From positions 455,781 through 519,780 of the forward strand of contig JBAZRW010000001.1 in NCBI GenBank assembly GCA_041662785.1: DNA of 64,000 bases, in the 5' to 3' direction. Positions 1 to 9,707 of this stretch are shown here, one piece after another. This stretch comes from Bdellovibrionales bacterium (GTDB taxonomy: Bacteria > Pseudomonadota > Alphaproteobacteria > UBA9219). Every line of letters begins with the position of its first letter. The first letter of the stretch is position 1. The notes below the pieces were generated by a model, which ran no database searches, was not told where the DNA came from, and saw only the letters and a list, made by a program, of their open reading frames with translations. The translations under genes and the position numbers were made by a program.

Positions 1-3000
1 GGGGTCGGGAACCACGGGCGATTCCCTGTTCTTGGCGGCGACGGCGACAAGCGCACGCAACACACTGGGCGCGACAGCCATTGGGCATTATTTGTTGGCC
101 GGAACAGCCCTAGTGGCTGATACCGCCAGCGCAGCGCGGCTAGAGCTTTTGGGGGCGAGCGCGGTCGGCAACGATCTGTTTGTGGCCGCTGATGCGGCTG
201 CGGGGCGCAGCGTTTTGGGCGCGACGACGATGGGTGATTATTTGTTTAGCTCAGGCGTTTATGTCGCGGCTACGGCGACAGCGGTACGCTCCACTTTGTT
301 AGGAGCAGGGGCGATTGGCGACGCGGTGTTCTTGTCGGCCGATATCGATACGGCGCAGACGGCGCTCGGCGCGACGGCGGTTGGCAAAGGCGTCTTTATG
401 GCGGCAACGGCAACAGCGGGGCGCACAGCGCTGGGCGGCGGCGCGGTCGGCAGCCCTCTCTTTACCGCCGCCGATCAAGCGACGGCGTGGAGTATTCTGG
501 GTCTAACGGGCACGTCGGGCACGCTGAACGTCGATATTACGGGCGAGGCGGGCAGCGTGGATGGCGCAAACATCACGGGCACGGTTCCCATTGCTCATGG
601 CGGTACGAGTTCCGGTACGGCCAGCGGCGCTTTGGATAATTTATTCAGCGGCGACTTGTCTCCAGGAACAGCGTTGAGCGTTGATCGCATTGGCGCGAAT
701 AGCCTTGATAGTGGCAAGATGACCAACGTCGTGGCCTCGGGAACCTATAATCAGGTGGAGGTGGATTCCGCTGGGCGCGTGACAAACGGCAGCTTTGTTC
801 TCCCCATTACCGACCGCATCACCGATGGCGTGGGGGAGAGCATCATTGCCTCGGCCACTAATGGCGGCAGCTTGATTTTCTCGACGGCCAGCGCCGCGCA
901 GATGACTCTAACGGCCACGGGGAGCCTTGGCCTCGGCACGATGGATCCCGCCGAAAAGCTGCATGTCTTTGGCGGAAACACGCGCATTTCAGGGCCCAGC
1001 GATGGGTATAGAGAGCTTCAATTCGCGACATCGACGAATGCCAAGCGCTGGGTCGTCGCGGCGGATGACCAAACGGAAACAGGATCGGGCGACACGGGAT
1101 CGGATTTTGTGCTCCGGCGTTACACCGATGCGGGCGTGGCGGCCACGGTGCTGAATATCGACCGCGCCACGGGCAATGCGACTTTTGCGGGCAGCGTCGC
1201 GGCGACGGGCGGCTTCTTGGGCTACTTCACGGGCACGTTCGATGGAACTTATATTGGCACGATTACGGGCAATGTTTTGCTGGGTACGGACGCTACGCAC
1301 ACCAACCCTCAGCGTGCCAGCGACGTGACGACGGGTCTGTTCAGTGATGCGGCGCAAACGGTTTCTGTCGCCACGAACGGAACGCAGCGCCTTATCGTCA
1401 CGGCGACGGGCAGCGTCGGGATTGGGACGAGCGCCCCCGCCCAAGCATTGGACGTGACGGGCAACATCAACGTAAGCGCGATTACGAATGGGTACTATAT
1501 CGCGAATACGAAAGTGCTGCACCAGCCCGTATCAGACACAACGTCAATTGGCTTGGGGGCAAGTACCCTCGCCGCGCAGACGGCAACGAATTTGTACAAC
1601 ACGGCGGTAGGGGTTGGGGCGCTGCAGCAGACCACAACGGGCATGCGTAACACGGCCAATGGTTTTTGGGCGCTTTACGCCAACACAACGGGCAGTGATA
1701 ACGTGGCGGTGGGGGATAGAGCCCTTTATTCCAACACAACAGGCAGCTGGAATACGGCCAATGGGTATCAGGCTCTTTATTCCAACACAACGGGCATGCG
1801 TAACACGGCCAATGGACACAAAGCGCTATATTCCAACACAACGGGTTACAATAACACGGCCAATGGTTTTTGGGCGCTTTACGCCAACACAACGGGCAGT
1901 GCTAACGTGGCGGTGGGGGATAGAGCCCTTTATTCCAACACAACAGGCAGCTGGAATACGGCCAATGGGTATCAGGCTCTTTATTCCAACACAACGGGTG
2001 ACACCAACACGGCCAATGGCTATGGGGCTCTTTCGTCTACAACATCGGGCAATTGGAACACAGCGGCTGGCTTTGGGGCGCTTTACGCCAACACAACGGG
2101 CAATAGCAATACGGCCAGTGGGCTTTCGGCACTTCGATCCAACACAACAGGCATTAACAATACGGCCGAGGGAAGCGGCGCCGCCCTTTACACCAACGGA
2201 TCCTCAAACACTGCAATAGGGTACAATGCCTTGCTGGCGGATGCGGCGACGGCGAACTGGCTGACGGGAAGTTACAACACCGCGATTGGGCAAGAGGCGC
2301 TTAAGGCCGTGATGACAACGGCGAATAACAACACGGCTTTGGGGTATCTGGCGGGCGGGGTGGTGACGACGGGCGCGAGCAACGTCATCATTGGGCCTAG
2401 TGTCGCTAGCACGACATTGACGACGGGCAGCAGCAACATTTTGATCGGCACGTCGGCAGCGGTGGACACGCCGGCGGCCGCGACGAGCAACTGGCTGAAT
2501 ATCGGGAACACGATCTATGGGGATTTGAGCCTTGGGAGCGTGGCCATCGGGGCGGCGGCGGTGACGAGCGGGACGAGTTTGGATTTATCGTCTCGCACCG
2601 ACTCTCTCCTTCTGCCCAAGGGCACAACCGCGCAGCAGCCCGTGGGGGTTGAGGGCATGGTGCGGTACAACACGGATCTTCGCAGTATCGAGGTTTATGA
2701 GGGCACGACTCCGGCATGGTTCTCGCTGGCGACCTCCGCCACGGCGGGAAGCACGATGTACCTTGGGGCGGATGCAACGCATACCTCGCCCAGCCGCAGT
2801 GATGACGTGACGACGGGTCTGTTCAGTGATGCGGCGCAAACGGTGAGTGTCGCCACGGCGGGAACAGAACGCTTGCGAGTCACGGCGACGGGCAGCGTTG
2901 GGATTGGGACGAGCGCCCCCGCTCAAGCCCTCGACGTCAACGGCAACATCAACGTGGGTGCGATCACGAACGGCTACTATATCGCGAATACGAAAGTGCT

Positions 3001-6000
3001 GCACCAGCCCGCCAGCGATACGACGAGTTTTGCAGCAGGCCCCGGAGCGTTAGCAGCCCAAACCGCGACGAATTTGTACAACACGGCGGTAGGGGTTGGG
3101 GCGCTGCAGCAGACCACAACGGGCATGCGTAACACGGCCAATGGACACAAAGCGCTATATTCCAACACAACGGGTTACAATAACACGGCCAATGGCTATG
3201 GGGCTCTTGCGTCTACAACATCGGGCAATTGGAACACAGCGGCTGGCTTTGGGGCGCTTTCCGCCAACACAACGGGCAATAGCAATACGGCCAGTGGGCT
3301 TTCGGCACTTCGATCCAACACAACAGGCAGCTGGAATACGGCCGAGGGAAGCGGCGCCGCCCTTTACACCAACGGATCCTCAAACACTGCAATAGGGTAC
3401 AATGCCTTGCTGGCGGATGCGGCGACGGCGAACTGGCTGACGGGAAGTTACAACACAGCGATTGGGCAGCAGGCGCTTAAGGCCGTGATGACGACGGCGA
3501 ATAACAACACGGCTTTGGGGTACTATGCTGGGGCGACGGTTACAACGGGGGCATCAAACTTGATCCTTGGGCCTAGTGTCGCCAGCACAACGCTAACGAC
3601 GGGCAGCAGCAATATCTTGATTGGTAATTCTAATGCCGTTACCACCCCCGCCGCCGCGACCAGCAGCTACCTCAACATTGGCAATGCGATTAAGCTGGAT
3701 ATGACGGTGGTGACGGCGACAAACCCGATCATCAGCATGCCTGTGCTGGACAATACGTCGATTGGGGTTGGCCTTTATGCCCTGCAAGCGCAAACGGCGA
3801 CGAACAAATATAACACGGCAGTGGGTACAGGTGCGCTGAAGGCCAACACAACGGGCAATTCGAATACGGCCAATGGGTATTATACGCTTCAGGCTAACAC
3901 AACTGGTCTCTGGAATACGGCCAATGGGTATGGGGCGTTATATTTAAACACGCTGGGCTCACAAAATACGGCCAGTGGATATCAGGCTCTTTATTCTACC
4001 ACAACGGGCAGCGGCAATACGGCCAGTGGATATTGGTCTCTTTATTCCAACACAACAGGTTCCAGCAATACGGCCAGTGGGCTTTATTCTGCTCTCTACA
4101 TCAACGGATCTTCGAACACAGCGATGGGCGCTTTCGCGTTGCGTGGTGATTCCGTAATGGCGAACTGGCTGACGGGGAGTTACAACACCGCGGTTGGACA
4201 AGAGTCGCTTAAGGCCGTGATGACGACAGCGAACAAAAACACCGCACTGGGGTATTTGGCGGGTGGGGTGGTGACGACGGGTGCGAGCAACGTCATCATT
4301 GGGCCTAGCGTTGCCTCAACGGTTTTGACGACGGGCAGCAGCAACATCCTGATCGGCACGTCGGCGGCGGTTACGACCCCCGCCGCCGCGACCAGCAGCT
4401 TCCTGAACATCGGTAATGCGATCAAGCTGGACATGACGGCGGTGACGGCGACCAACCCAATCATCAGCATGCCTGCGCTGGACAATACGTCGATAGGAGT
4501 TGGATTGGGTGCGTTGAAAGCACAAACAGCCACGAATAAATACAACGCCGCTGTGGGTGTTGGGGCGCTTTATAGTAACACAACGGGCTCCTCTAACACG
4601 GCCAATGGGTATTATGCGCTTTATTCTGCCACAACAGGCACTCAAAACACGGCCAGTGGGTATTATTCACTTTATTTAACCTCAACAGGAGCCGCGAACA
4701 CAGCCAGTGGATATTATTCGCTTATTATGAATACAGTGGGCAACTATAATGCGGCCTATGGGCGCAGTTCACTTGCTTCCAGCATGACGGGTAGCAATAA
4801 TACGGCTTATGGTTCTGTATCGGGTGGCTCGATCACAAGTGGTTCCAATAATACGGTGTTGGGGTATAGTGTTGCCTCAACAGTGTTGACGACGGGCAGT
4901 AGCAACATCCTTATTGGTACGTCCGTCGCTGTCACGACTCCAGCGGCAGACACCAGCAGCTACCTCAACATCGGCAATGCGATAAAACTGGATATGACGG
5001 CGGTGACGGCAACAAACCCGATCATCAGCATGCCTGTGCTGGATAACACGTCTATCGGGGTTGGACTTTATGCGCTGCAAGCGCAAACCGCGACGAACTT
5101 GAACAACACGGGGGTTGGTGTGGGGGCGCTGCAGCAGACCACAGAGGGTTACAATAACACGGCTAATGGGTCTGCAGCGCTTCGAAACAACACAGCGGGA
5201 TACCAAAACACGGCTAACGGCTACGCGTCTCTTTATTCCAACACAACGGGTTACAATAACACGGCCAATGGACACAAAGCGCTTTATTACAATACAACGG
5301 GGGCCTATAACACGGCCAATGGGATTGTCGCGCTTCAGGCCAACACGACGGGCAACTGGAACACGTCCAATGGTTCTTGGGCGCTTGCTTCCAACACAAC
5401 GGGCTCTTCGAATGCGGCCAATGGGTATGCGGCGCTTTTAAGGAACACAACGGGGAGCTATAACACGGCCGAGGGGTATTATGCCGCCGCTTACACCAAC
5501 GCGTCATCGAACACGGCGGTAGGATACGGGGCCTTAGTAGCCGACTCTGCCACGGCGAACTGGCTGACAGGGAGCTATAACACCGCGATTGGGCGAGATT
5601 CATTAAGGGCCGTGATGACGACGGCGAATAACAATACCGCGTTGGGGTATCTGGCCGGCGGGGTGGTAACGTCGGGTGCGAGCAACGTCATCATTGGGCC
5701 TAGTGTCGCCAGCACGACACTGACGACGGGCAGCAGCAACATCCTTATCGGCACGTCATCGGCGGTGGACACGCCGGCGGCAGGGACGAGCAACTTCCTC
5801 AACATCGGGGGCGTGATCAATGCCGATATGGCCTCGCAGCTTGTTGGCATCAATTTAGGGACGACGATTGCCAGCTATCCCTTGCAGGTCGGCTCGACCT
5901 CAGGCAACGGCAATGGCGCGTATCTGACGGCAGCGGGCGTGTGGACGAACGCGTCGGATCGCCGGATCAAAGAAAATATACGCACCGTTTCCTATGGCAT

Positions 6001-6484
6001 TGATACGCTGATGAAGCTGAAGCCTGTCGCCTATGAGATGATCGGCACGCATGAGCCTCAAATTGGCTTTATCGCGCAGGATGTGGGCGAGGTCGTGCCC
6101 GAAGTCGTCTCGGTCAGCCGCGAGGGTCGCTATGGTCTGTCCTATGGCAATATGGTGGCCGTGGTGGTCAAGGCGATGCAGGAGTTGAAGGCCAGCAACG
6201 ACAATCAGGCAACTGCTGTTGCGGCGCTTGAGGCTCGCGTGGTCGCGCTGGAGGCTGAGAATAAGTCGCTGAGGAACGAGAAGCATTCAGCCTTTAGCCT
6301 TCAGCAGTCAGGGGAAGAAAAAGATGTTGGCGTGGGCGCGGCACAAGACAACACGCGGGATGACGACACCCGCGCCCTTTTGCTCCTCACCATCAAGATC
6401 GGTGGCGCGGTTGGGTTGCTGCTTATCTTTGGCCTTGGCGCGTGCGGCGTGGCGTTGCTCCGCCAACGGAAACGCGTGGCGTAA
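1..6484 (+). CDS. Giant repeat fibre protein with S74 self-cleaving chaperone domain and C-terminal membrane anchor (5'-partial)
   Basis: The frame is open to the first base of the window and the repeats already run there, so the gene starts upstream; the TTG at 32 is not a credible start. Residues are numbered from position 32. Residues 1-165 are about 25-residue Ala/Thr/Gly repeats. Residues from about 510 to 1930 hold five blocks of 17-residue repeats (NTANGxxALYxNTTG type), each ending in a SNILIGTS segment; linkers of GIGTSAPAQALDV type resemble phage tail-fibre proteins. A Peptidase_S74 (intramolecular chaperone) domain begins at NASDRRIKENI with Ser1975 and Lys1980 in the family's S-x4-K spacing. 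A short coiled coil (about 2065-2100) and a hydrophobic helix (about 2122-2143) follow, then RQRKR. S74 domains trimerise fibres and then cut themselves off. The membrane helix after S74 is unusual. The role is inferred to be a surface adhesin or appendage; export signals would lie outside the window. Confidence 0.85.
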   Translation, partial: GSGTTGDSLFLAATATSARNTLGATAIGHYLLAGTALVADTASAARLELLGASAVGNDLFVAADAAAGRSVLGATTMGDYLFSSGVYVAATATAVRSTLLGAGAIGDAVFLSADIDTAQTALGATAVGKGVFMAATATAGRTALGGGAVGSPLFTAADQATAWSILGLTGTSGTLNVDITGEAGSVDGANITGTVPIAHGGTSSGTASGALDNLFSGDLSPGTALSVDRIGANSLDSGKMTNVVASGTYNQVEVDSAGRVTNGSFVLPITDRITDGVGESIIASATNGGSLIFSTASAAQMTLTATGSLGLGTMDPAEKLHVFGGNTRISGPSDGYRELQFATSTNAKRWVVAADDQTETGSGDTGSDFVLRRYTDAGVAATVLNIDRATGNATFAGSVAATGGFLGYFTGTFDGTYIGTITGNVLLGTDATHTNPQRASDVTTGLFSDAAQTVSVATNGTQRLIVTATGSVGIGTSAPAQALDVTGNINVSAITNGYYIANTKVLHQPVSDTTSIGLGASTLAAQTATNLYNTAVGVGALQQTTTGMRNTANGFWALYANTTGSDNVAVGDRALYSNTTGSWNTANGYQALYSNTTGMRNTANGHKALYSNTTGYNNTANGFWALYANTTGSANVAVGDRALYSNTTGSWNTANGYQALYSNTTGDTNTANGYGALSSTTSGNWNTAAGFGALYANTTGNSNTASGLSALRSNTTGINNTAEGSGAALYTNGSSNTAIGYNALLADAATANWLTGSYNTAIGQEALKAVMTTANNNTALGYLAGGVVTTGASNVIIGPSVASTTLTTGSSNILIGTSAAVDTPAAATSNWLNIGNTIYGDLSLGSVAIGAAAVTSGTSLDLSSRTDSLLLPKGTTAQQPVGVEGMVRYNTDLRSIEVYEGTTPAWFSLATSATAGSTMYLGADATHTSPSRSDDVTTGLFSDAAQTVSVATAGTERLRVTATGSVGIGTSAPAQALDVNGNINVGAITNGYYIANTKVLHQPASDTTSFAAGPGALAAQTATNLYNTAVGVGALQQTTTGMRNTANGHKALYSNTTGYNNTANGYGALASTTSGNWNTAAGFGALSANTTGNSNTASGLSALRSNTTGSWNTAEGSGAALYTNGSSNTAIGYNALLADAATANWLTGSYNTAIGQQALKAVMTTANNNTALGYYAGATVTTGASNLILGPSVASTTLTTGSSNILIGNSNAVTTPAAATSSYLNIGNAIKLDMTVVTATNPIISMPVLDNTSIGVGLYALQAQTATNKYNTAVGTGALKANTTGNSNTANGYYTLQANTTGLWNTANGYGALYLNTLGSQNTASGYQALYSTTTGSGNTASGYWSLYSNTTGSSNTASGLYSALYINGSSNTAMGAFALRGDSVMANWLTGSYNTAVGQESLKAVMTTANKNTALGYLAGGVVTTGASNVIIGPSVASTVLTTGSSNILIGTSAAVTTPAAATSSFLNIGNAIKLDMTAVTATNPIISMPALDNTSIGVGLGALKAQTATNKYNAAVGVGALYSNTTGSSNTANGYYALYSATTGTQNTASGYYSLYLTSTGAANTASGYYSLIMNTVGNYNAAYGRSSLASSMTGSNNTAYGSVSGGSITSGSNNTVLGYSVASTVLTTGSSNILIGTSVAVTTPAADTSSYLNIGNAIKLDMTAVTATNPIISMPVLDNTSIGVGLYALQAQTATNLNNTGVGVGALQQTTEGYNNTANGSAALRNNTAGYQNTANGYASLYSNTTGYNNTANGHKALYYNTTGAYNTANGIVALQANTTGNWNTSNGSWALASNTTGSSNAANGYAALLRNTTGSYNTAEGYYAAAYTNASSNTAVGYGALVADSATANWLTGSYNTAIGRDSLRAVMTTANNNTALGYLAGGVVTSGASNVIIGPSVASTTLTTGSSNILIGTSSAVDTPAAGTSNFLNIGGVINADMASQLVGINLGTTIASYPLQVGSTSGNGNGAYLTAAGVWTNASDRRIKENIRTVSYGIDTLMKLKPVAYEMIGTHEPQIGFIAQDVGEVVPEVVSVSREGRYGLSYGNMVAVVVKAMQELKASNDNQATAVAALEARVVALEAENKSLRNEKHSAFSLQQSGEEKDVGVGAAQDNTRDDDTRALLLLTIKIGGAVGLLLIFGLGACGVALLRQRKRVA
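1597..5480 (+). repeat. 51-nt (17-residue) in-frame tandem repeats in five blocks inside the fibre gene
   Basis: The unit is about AACACGGCCAATGG..., encoding NTANG-x2-AL-x2-NTTG-x2. Units run in tandem with a 51-nt period and are broken by longer conserved spacers (LTGSYNTAIGQ, VTTGASNVIIG). Within the first block, 1661-1794 and 1865-1998 are the same apart from one base and lie exactly four units (204 nt) apart, which points to recent duplication. This is coding sequence and not a CRISPR array. Confidence 0.9.
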
Positions 6485-6687
6485 TACCAACGAACTTATG
6501 AAATGATGCGTAAAGAAAAAAAACTGGATCCCCGCTTTGCCCTTTCGCCCGCCGCAAGAGCGGTGGGACGAGGGCGCGGGGATGACGATAGAGGGTTTAA
6601 CTTAGACACAAAACCCGTCATTCCCGCGCAAGCGGGAATCCCGTTTGTTTTCTTGCACAACGAGTCATTTCATGCGCTGTTTGGTAT
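6484..6687. repeat. Composite near-palindromic intergenic element with ATACCAA/TTGGTAT ends
   Basis: The element fills the gap between the fibre gene and the next gene. The left end ATACCAACGAAC is mirrored by the right end GCGCTGTTTGGTAT. Inside each end lies an ATGAAATGA / TCATTTCAT arm, then two cores: one with GGATCCCCGC...GCGGGGATGACG around an inner hairpin (6525-6586), and one CGTCATTCCCGCGCAAGCGG type (6617-6644). It overlaps the last base of the fibre stop codon and stops nine bases before the next start codon. Related pieces occur at about ten other gaps in the window. Confidence 0.8.
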
Positions 6688-6696
6688 AAGAAAACC

Positions 6697-7398
6697 ATGA
6701 CCGAGCAGCCCACCATCCTCCGCAGCGCAAGGCGCAAGCGCTCTGTGGCCTTGCATGTGCAGCCCGATGGAACCCTGTGCGTGCAAGCGCCGATGCGAAC
6801 AAGCGTGGCGTGGATCAATCGCTTTATCGAAAGCAAGGCCGCTTGGATTGCGCGGCGTCGCGCTCGCGTTCAGGAAAAGGCGTCAAGGCCTACGCCGGTC
6901 GTTGAGGACGGCGCTTTTGTTTCCTATCAAGGGCAGCTGCGGCGCGTCAGGCTTGTGGAAGAGGGGGCGACCGTAGAGGGCGGTGAGGCCGACGTGATCC
7001 TTTTTTCTTTGCCTGCGGGTTTGTCCGATGAGGGGCGGCGGGTAGAGGCGCAGACGGAACTTACCTTGTGGTATAAGCGGCAGGCTCGCCGCGTGTTTGC
7101 CGAAAGGCTGGCGCTTTGGGCGGAGAGGCTTAGCCTTCGGCCTGCGCGGCTGATCGTGACCGCGCCTTTGCGGCAGTGGGGCAGTTGCTCAGCCACCAAC
7201 GATATTCGCCTGAACTGGCGACTGATTATGGCCGCGCCAGAGCTGCTGGATTACGTCATCGTGCATGAGCTTTGCCACATTCCGCACAAGCACCATGGCA
7301 AGGCTTTTTGGCGGAGCGTTGAGGCGGCGATGCCCGACGCGAAAGCCCTGCGCCGCACCTTGCGTGCGTGGGAGGCGCAAAGGACGGGGGAGGACTAG
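6697..7398 (+). CDS. YgjP-like zinc metallopeptidase-fold protein (DUF45/WLM)
   Basis: This 233-residue protein carries HELCH at 190-194 followed by a third ligand candidate, His200, in the HHGKAFW segment, and the family's WGSCS motif at 161-165. This is the layout of YgjP/YpfJ-type DUF45 proteins, which have a minimal gluzincin fold. The cellular substrate is not settled; E. coli YgjP has been described both as a peptidase-like protein and as a nucleotide phosphatase. The protein has no signal peptide and is probably cytoplasmic. The ATG directly follows a palindromic repeat and no strong ribosome-binding site is visible. In many alphaproteobacteria this gene stands alone, as here. Confidence 0.8.
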   Translation: MTEQPTILRSARRKRSVALHVQPDGTLCVQAPMRTSVAWINRFIESKAAWIARRRARVQEKASRPTPVVEDGAFVSYQGQLRRVRLVEEGATVEGGEADVILFSLPAGLSDEGRRVEAQTELTLWYKRQARRVFAERLALWAERLSLRPARLIVTAPLRQWGSCSATNDIRLNWRLIMAAPELLDYVIVHELCHIPHKHHGKAFWRSVEAAMPDAKALRRTLRAWEAQRTGED

Positions 7399-7672
7399 AG
7401 GGGAAAAAGGCGGGCAAAATCGCAAAAATAAAGTCGTTTGTTCTCAAGGGGTTGGCAAAAAACAGGCCTCTATGGTCGTGCGGAGCGTGCACAATCCCCC
7501 GCTTTTTTGCCAAGAACGCTCTCTACGGGCGTTTCAGCCTTAAAACCTACCGTATGTTGTGGCCTCGAAAAGCAAAAAAACACAACCTATAGTAGGTCAA
7601 AAACAAACTTCGCCCAAATCCAAAATCGACCGAAGTTTTGACTTTTATCGCGGCTCTTAATAGTTGCGTTAA
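7399..7672. other. Gene-free stretch between the YgjP-like gene and the 202-residue membrane protein
   Basis: I see no convincing gene, RNA or palindrome here. Short open frames exist, but their codon use and composition look random. The only support I can give is for the promoter-like sequence at its 3' end (7673-7701), annotated separately. Confidence 0.5.
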
Positions 7673-7701
7673 TTGTTTTCATACCCTTTTTGAGGTATGA
7701 T
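7673..7701 (+). promoter_or_regulatory. Sigma-70-type promoter candidate
   Basis: TTGTTT (7673-7678), a 17-nt spacer and TATGAT (7696-7701) lie about 30 nt before the ATG at 7733. The spacing is ideal and the -10 box is close to consensus. Assigned by eye only. Confidence 0.5.
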
Positions 7702-7732
7702 GAGGGCATCAATTTTTAAGGGGAGCGCCATT

Positions 7733-8341
7733 ATGAAAGAGAAACCCGTTCAGGAAGAATTTCAAGAAAACAAGAAATCTTTTGTTGGCTGCCATTGGGG
7801 CAAGGGCGCGTTGGCTGTCCTTAACGCAGCGGCTTTTGCCATCCTCTCTCCTTATGCGGCGGGCATCGTGGCGGTGACCAGCGCGGCCTCATGGCTGGCC
7901 TATGCGGTGACTAAAAACAAGATGACAGCGCAACCAGAAGGCGCAAGCCCGCAAGGCGTTTTCCGTAAAGCTTTTAACGGGGTTGTGATTTCGGGGACTG
8001 TGGGAACAGTGGCGCTTGTTGCTGCCGCTACTTCTTTTCATGGGATGACAGCGCTGTATCATGAAAAGGAAACGCCCGTGACGTCGCATGATATTGCCGA
8101 GGCTCAAGCCATTCTTAATGGCCGCGCGGCTATTGGGGATGTTGGCTTTATTCGAAGCGATGGGGATGCCTCTATTAAAATAGGGGAGGTCTATTCTCCC
8201 GTTAAAAAAGATGGCAGTGGCTGCTCTGTCAGCGTTCTTGAAAAAGATTTTATCACAGGCAAGCCAAGTGAGGTGACTATCGACATCCCAACGGATCGTT
8301 CTAAGCCCATCAAAAGAACAAGCAAAACGCTGAATCTTTAA
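7733..8341 (+). CDS. Unknown membrane protein, 202 residues
   Basis: The start is the ATG at 7733, preceded by AAGGGGAG; an upstream in-frame ATG would add 12 residues but lacks a ribosome-binding site. The N-terminus (MKEKPVQEEF) is charged. Two hydrophobic stretches follow (about residues 24-55 and 85-105), then a soluble C-terminal half of about 95 residues with no motif I recognise. The likely topology is two membrane helices with both ends on the same side. It has its own promoter candidate and a terminator-like hairpin directly downstream, so it appears monocistronic. I cannot assign a function. Confidence 0.6.
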   Translation: MKEKPVQEEFQENKKSFVGCHWGKGALAVLNAAAFAILSPYAAGIVAVTSAASWLAYAVTKNKMTAQPEGASPQGVFRKAFNGVVISGTVGTVALVAAATSFHGMTALYHEKETPVTSHDIAEAQAILNGRAAIGDVGFIRSDGDASIKIGEVYSPVKKDGSGCSVSVLEKDFITGKPSEVTIDIPTDRSKPIKRTSKTLNL

Positions 8342-8377
8342 TCCATAAAAGATAGACGCGCCGCATGAGAACCCTTA

Positions 8378-8414
8378 AACTGGCTGGAGAGGATTTTCTC
8401 TGGCCAGTTTTTTT
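8378..8414 (+). terminator. Rho-independent terminator
   Basis: AACTGGC (8378-8384) pairs with GCCAGTT (8403-8409), with a partly paired interior, followed by a run of seven T. It closes the transcript of the 202-residue membrane protein. It lies just 13 nt before the pgk start, so pgk transcription must begin inside or read through it. Confidence 0.65.
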
Positions 8415-8426
8415 GTGGGTTTTGTT

Positions 8427-9656
8427 ATGCCTGATTTTCAAACCATCGATGATCTTCGTTTGAGTGGCAAGGTCGCTCTTGTCCGCGCCGATATGAACGT
8501 GCCGATGCAGGGCGGCCGCGTGAGCGACGCCACGCGCCTTGAGCGGCTTGTGCCGACGATCCGCGATCTGCAAAAAGCGGGCGCGAAGATTGTGCTGCTC
8601 TCGCATTTCGGGCGGCCCAAGGGCCAGCGCGATGAGGCCTTTTCCCTGCGCCCCGTGGCAGAGGAGCTTAGCGGGATACTAAAGGATCCCGTTGCGTTTG
8701 CTGAGGATTGCGTGGGCGCGGTTGCGCAGCGCGCGGTGGAGGCTTTACAAAACGGCCAGATTTTGGTTTTGGAAAATACGCGCTTTTATCCGCAGGAAGA
8801 GGCGAACGATTTGCCTTTTGCGCGGCAGATTGCGGCGCTGGGCGAGGTCTTTATCAATGACGCTTTTTCCGCCGCGCACCGCGCCCATGCCACAACTGTC
8901 GCGCTGGCTGAGCTTTTGCCCGCCGCCGCAGGCCGTTTGATGGAGGAAGAGCTTTCGGCGCTTGGCAAGGCGTTGGATCATCCCGAAAAGCCGTTGGCGG
9001 CTTTGATTGGTGGCTCGAAAATCTCGACCAAGCTAGACCTGCTCAATAATCTCGTTGCCAAGGTGGACATTCTCGTTTTAGGCGGCGGGATGGCTAACAC
9101 GTTTCTGGCCGCCAAGGGGACGGCTATCGGCAAGTCGCTGTACGAGCCGGACATGCTGGACACTGCCCGCGCTATTATGGCCACGGCGGACGGGCGCGGC
9201 TGTCATATCCTTTTGCCCACAGACGTTGTCGTGGCGGGCGAGACGAAGGCGGGCGCGGCGCATCAAACCGTTTCGGTGAACGCTGTTCCAGCGGATCAAA
9301 TGATCTTTGATCTGGGAGAAAAAACAGTGAAGGATATTAAGGAAAACCTTTCCCTTTGTCGCACGGTGATTTGGAATGGCCCCTTGGGCGTTTTTGAAAT
9401 GCCGCCGTTTGATGCCGCGACAAACGAAGTGGCCATCGCTGTTGCCGATCTCACCAAGCGCGGGAAGATTCTTTCGGTTGCTGGCGGCGGCGACACCGTT
9501 TCCGCGCTTAGCCATGCGGGCGTGACGCACGGCATCTCCTACCTTTCCACGGCGGGCGGCGCGTTCCTTGAATGGCTAGAGGGTAAAACGTTACCGGGTG
9601 TGGCCGCTTTGGAAAAGGCCGTCCCTGCCGTCAAAACAGGCAAGGTGCTTATATAA
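8427..9656 (+). CDS. pgk: Phosphoglycerate kinase
   Basis: This enzyme converts 1,3-bisphosphoglycerate plus ADP to 3-phosphoglycerate plus ATP in glycolysis. The 409 residues are full length for the family. Visible landmarks are the N-terminal VRADMNVP and SHFGRPKG substrate segments, GGSKISTK, and the nucleotide-side NGPLGVFE and GGGDTVSAL motifs. I use the ATG at 8427 because family members begin close to this point (PDFQTIDDL); a GTG at 8415 would add four residues. A terminator-like hairpin sits immediately upstream, so translation may start from a short leader. In many alphaproteobacteria pgk is next to gap and tkt; here those lie about 9-12 kb away. Confidence 0.95.
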   Translation: MPDFQTIDDLRLSGKVALVRADMNVPMQGGRVSDATRLERLVPTIRDLQKAGAKIVLLSHFGRPKGQRDEAFSLRPVAEELSGILKDPVAFAEDCVGAVAQRAVEALQNGQILVLENTRFYPQEEANDLPFARQIAALGEVFINDAFSAAHRAHATTVALAELLPAAAGRLMEEELSALGKALDHPEKPLAALIGGSKISTKLDLLNNLVAKVDILVLGGGMANTFLAAKGTAIGKSLYEPDMLDTARAIMATADGRGCHILLPTDVVVAGETKAGAAHQTVSVNAVPADQMIFDLGEKTVKDIKENLSLCRTVIWNGPLGVFEMPPFDAATNEVAIAVADLTKRGKILSVAGGGDTVSALSHAGVTHGISYLSTAGGAFLEWLEGKTLPGVAALEKAVPAVKTGKVLI

Positions 9657-9707
9657 GAGAGGATTTAGGATTCGGGATTCAGGTAGAGATTCCTCGCTTA
9701 CTCCTTC

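Noticed and set aside
1597..5480. CRISPR-like array
   Set aside because: The repeats are coding, vary inside the unit, keep a 51-nt frame and have no separate spacers.
751..5853. Many open frames on the minus strand and in other frames across the giant fibre gene
   Set aside because: They mirror the 51-nt repeats. Cys/Trp/His-rich translations, no ribosome-binding sites, and the plus-strand frame explains the whole region.
6484..7398. Attachment site or prophage boundary after the fibre gene
   Set aside because: The fibre motifs look phage-like, but no integrase, capsid or tail genes lie in the window and housekeeping genes follow at once.
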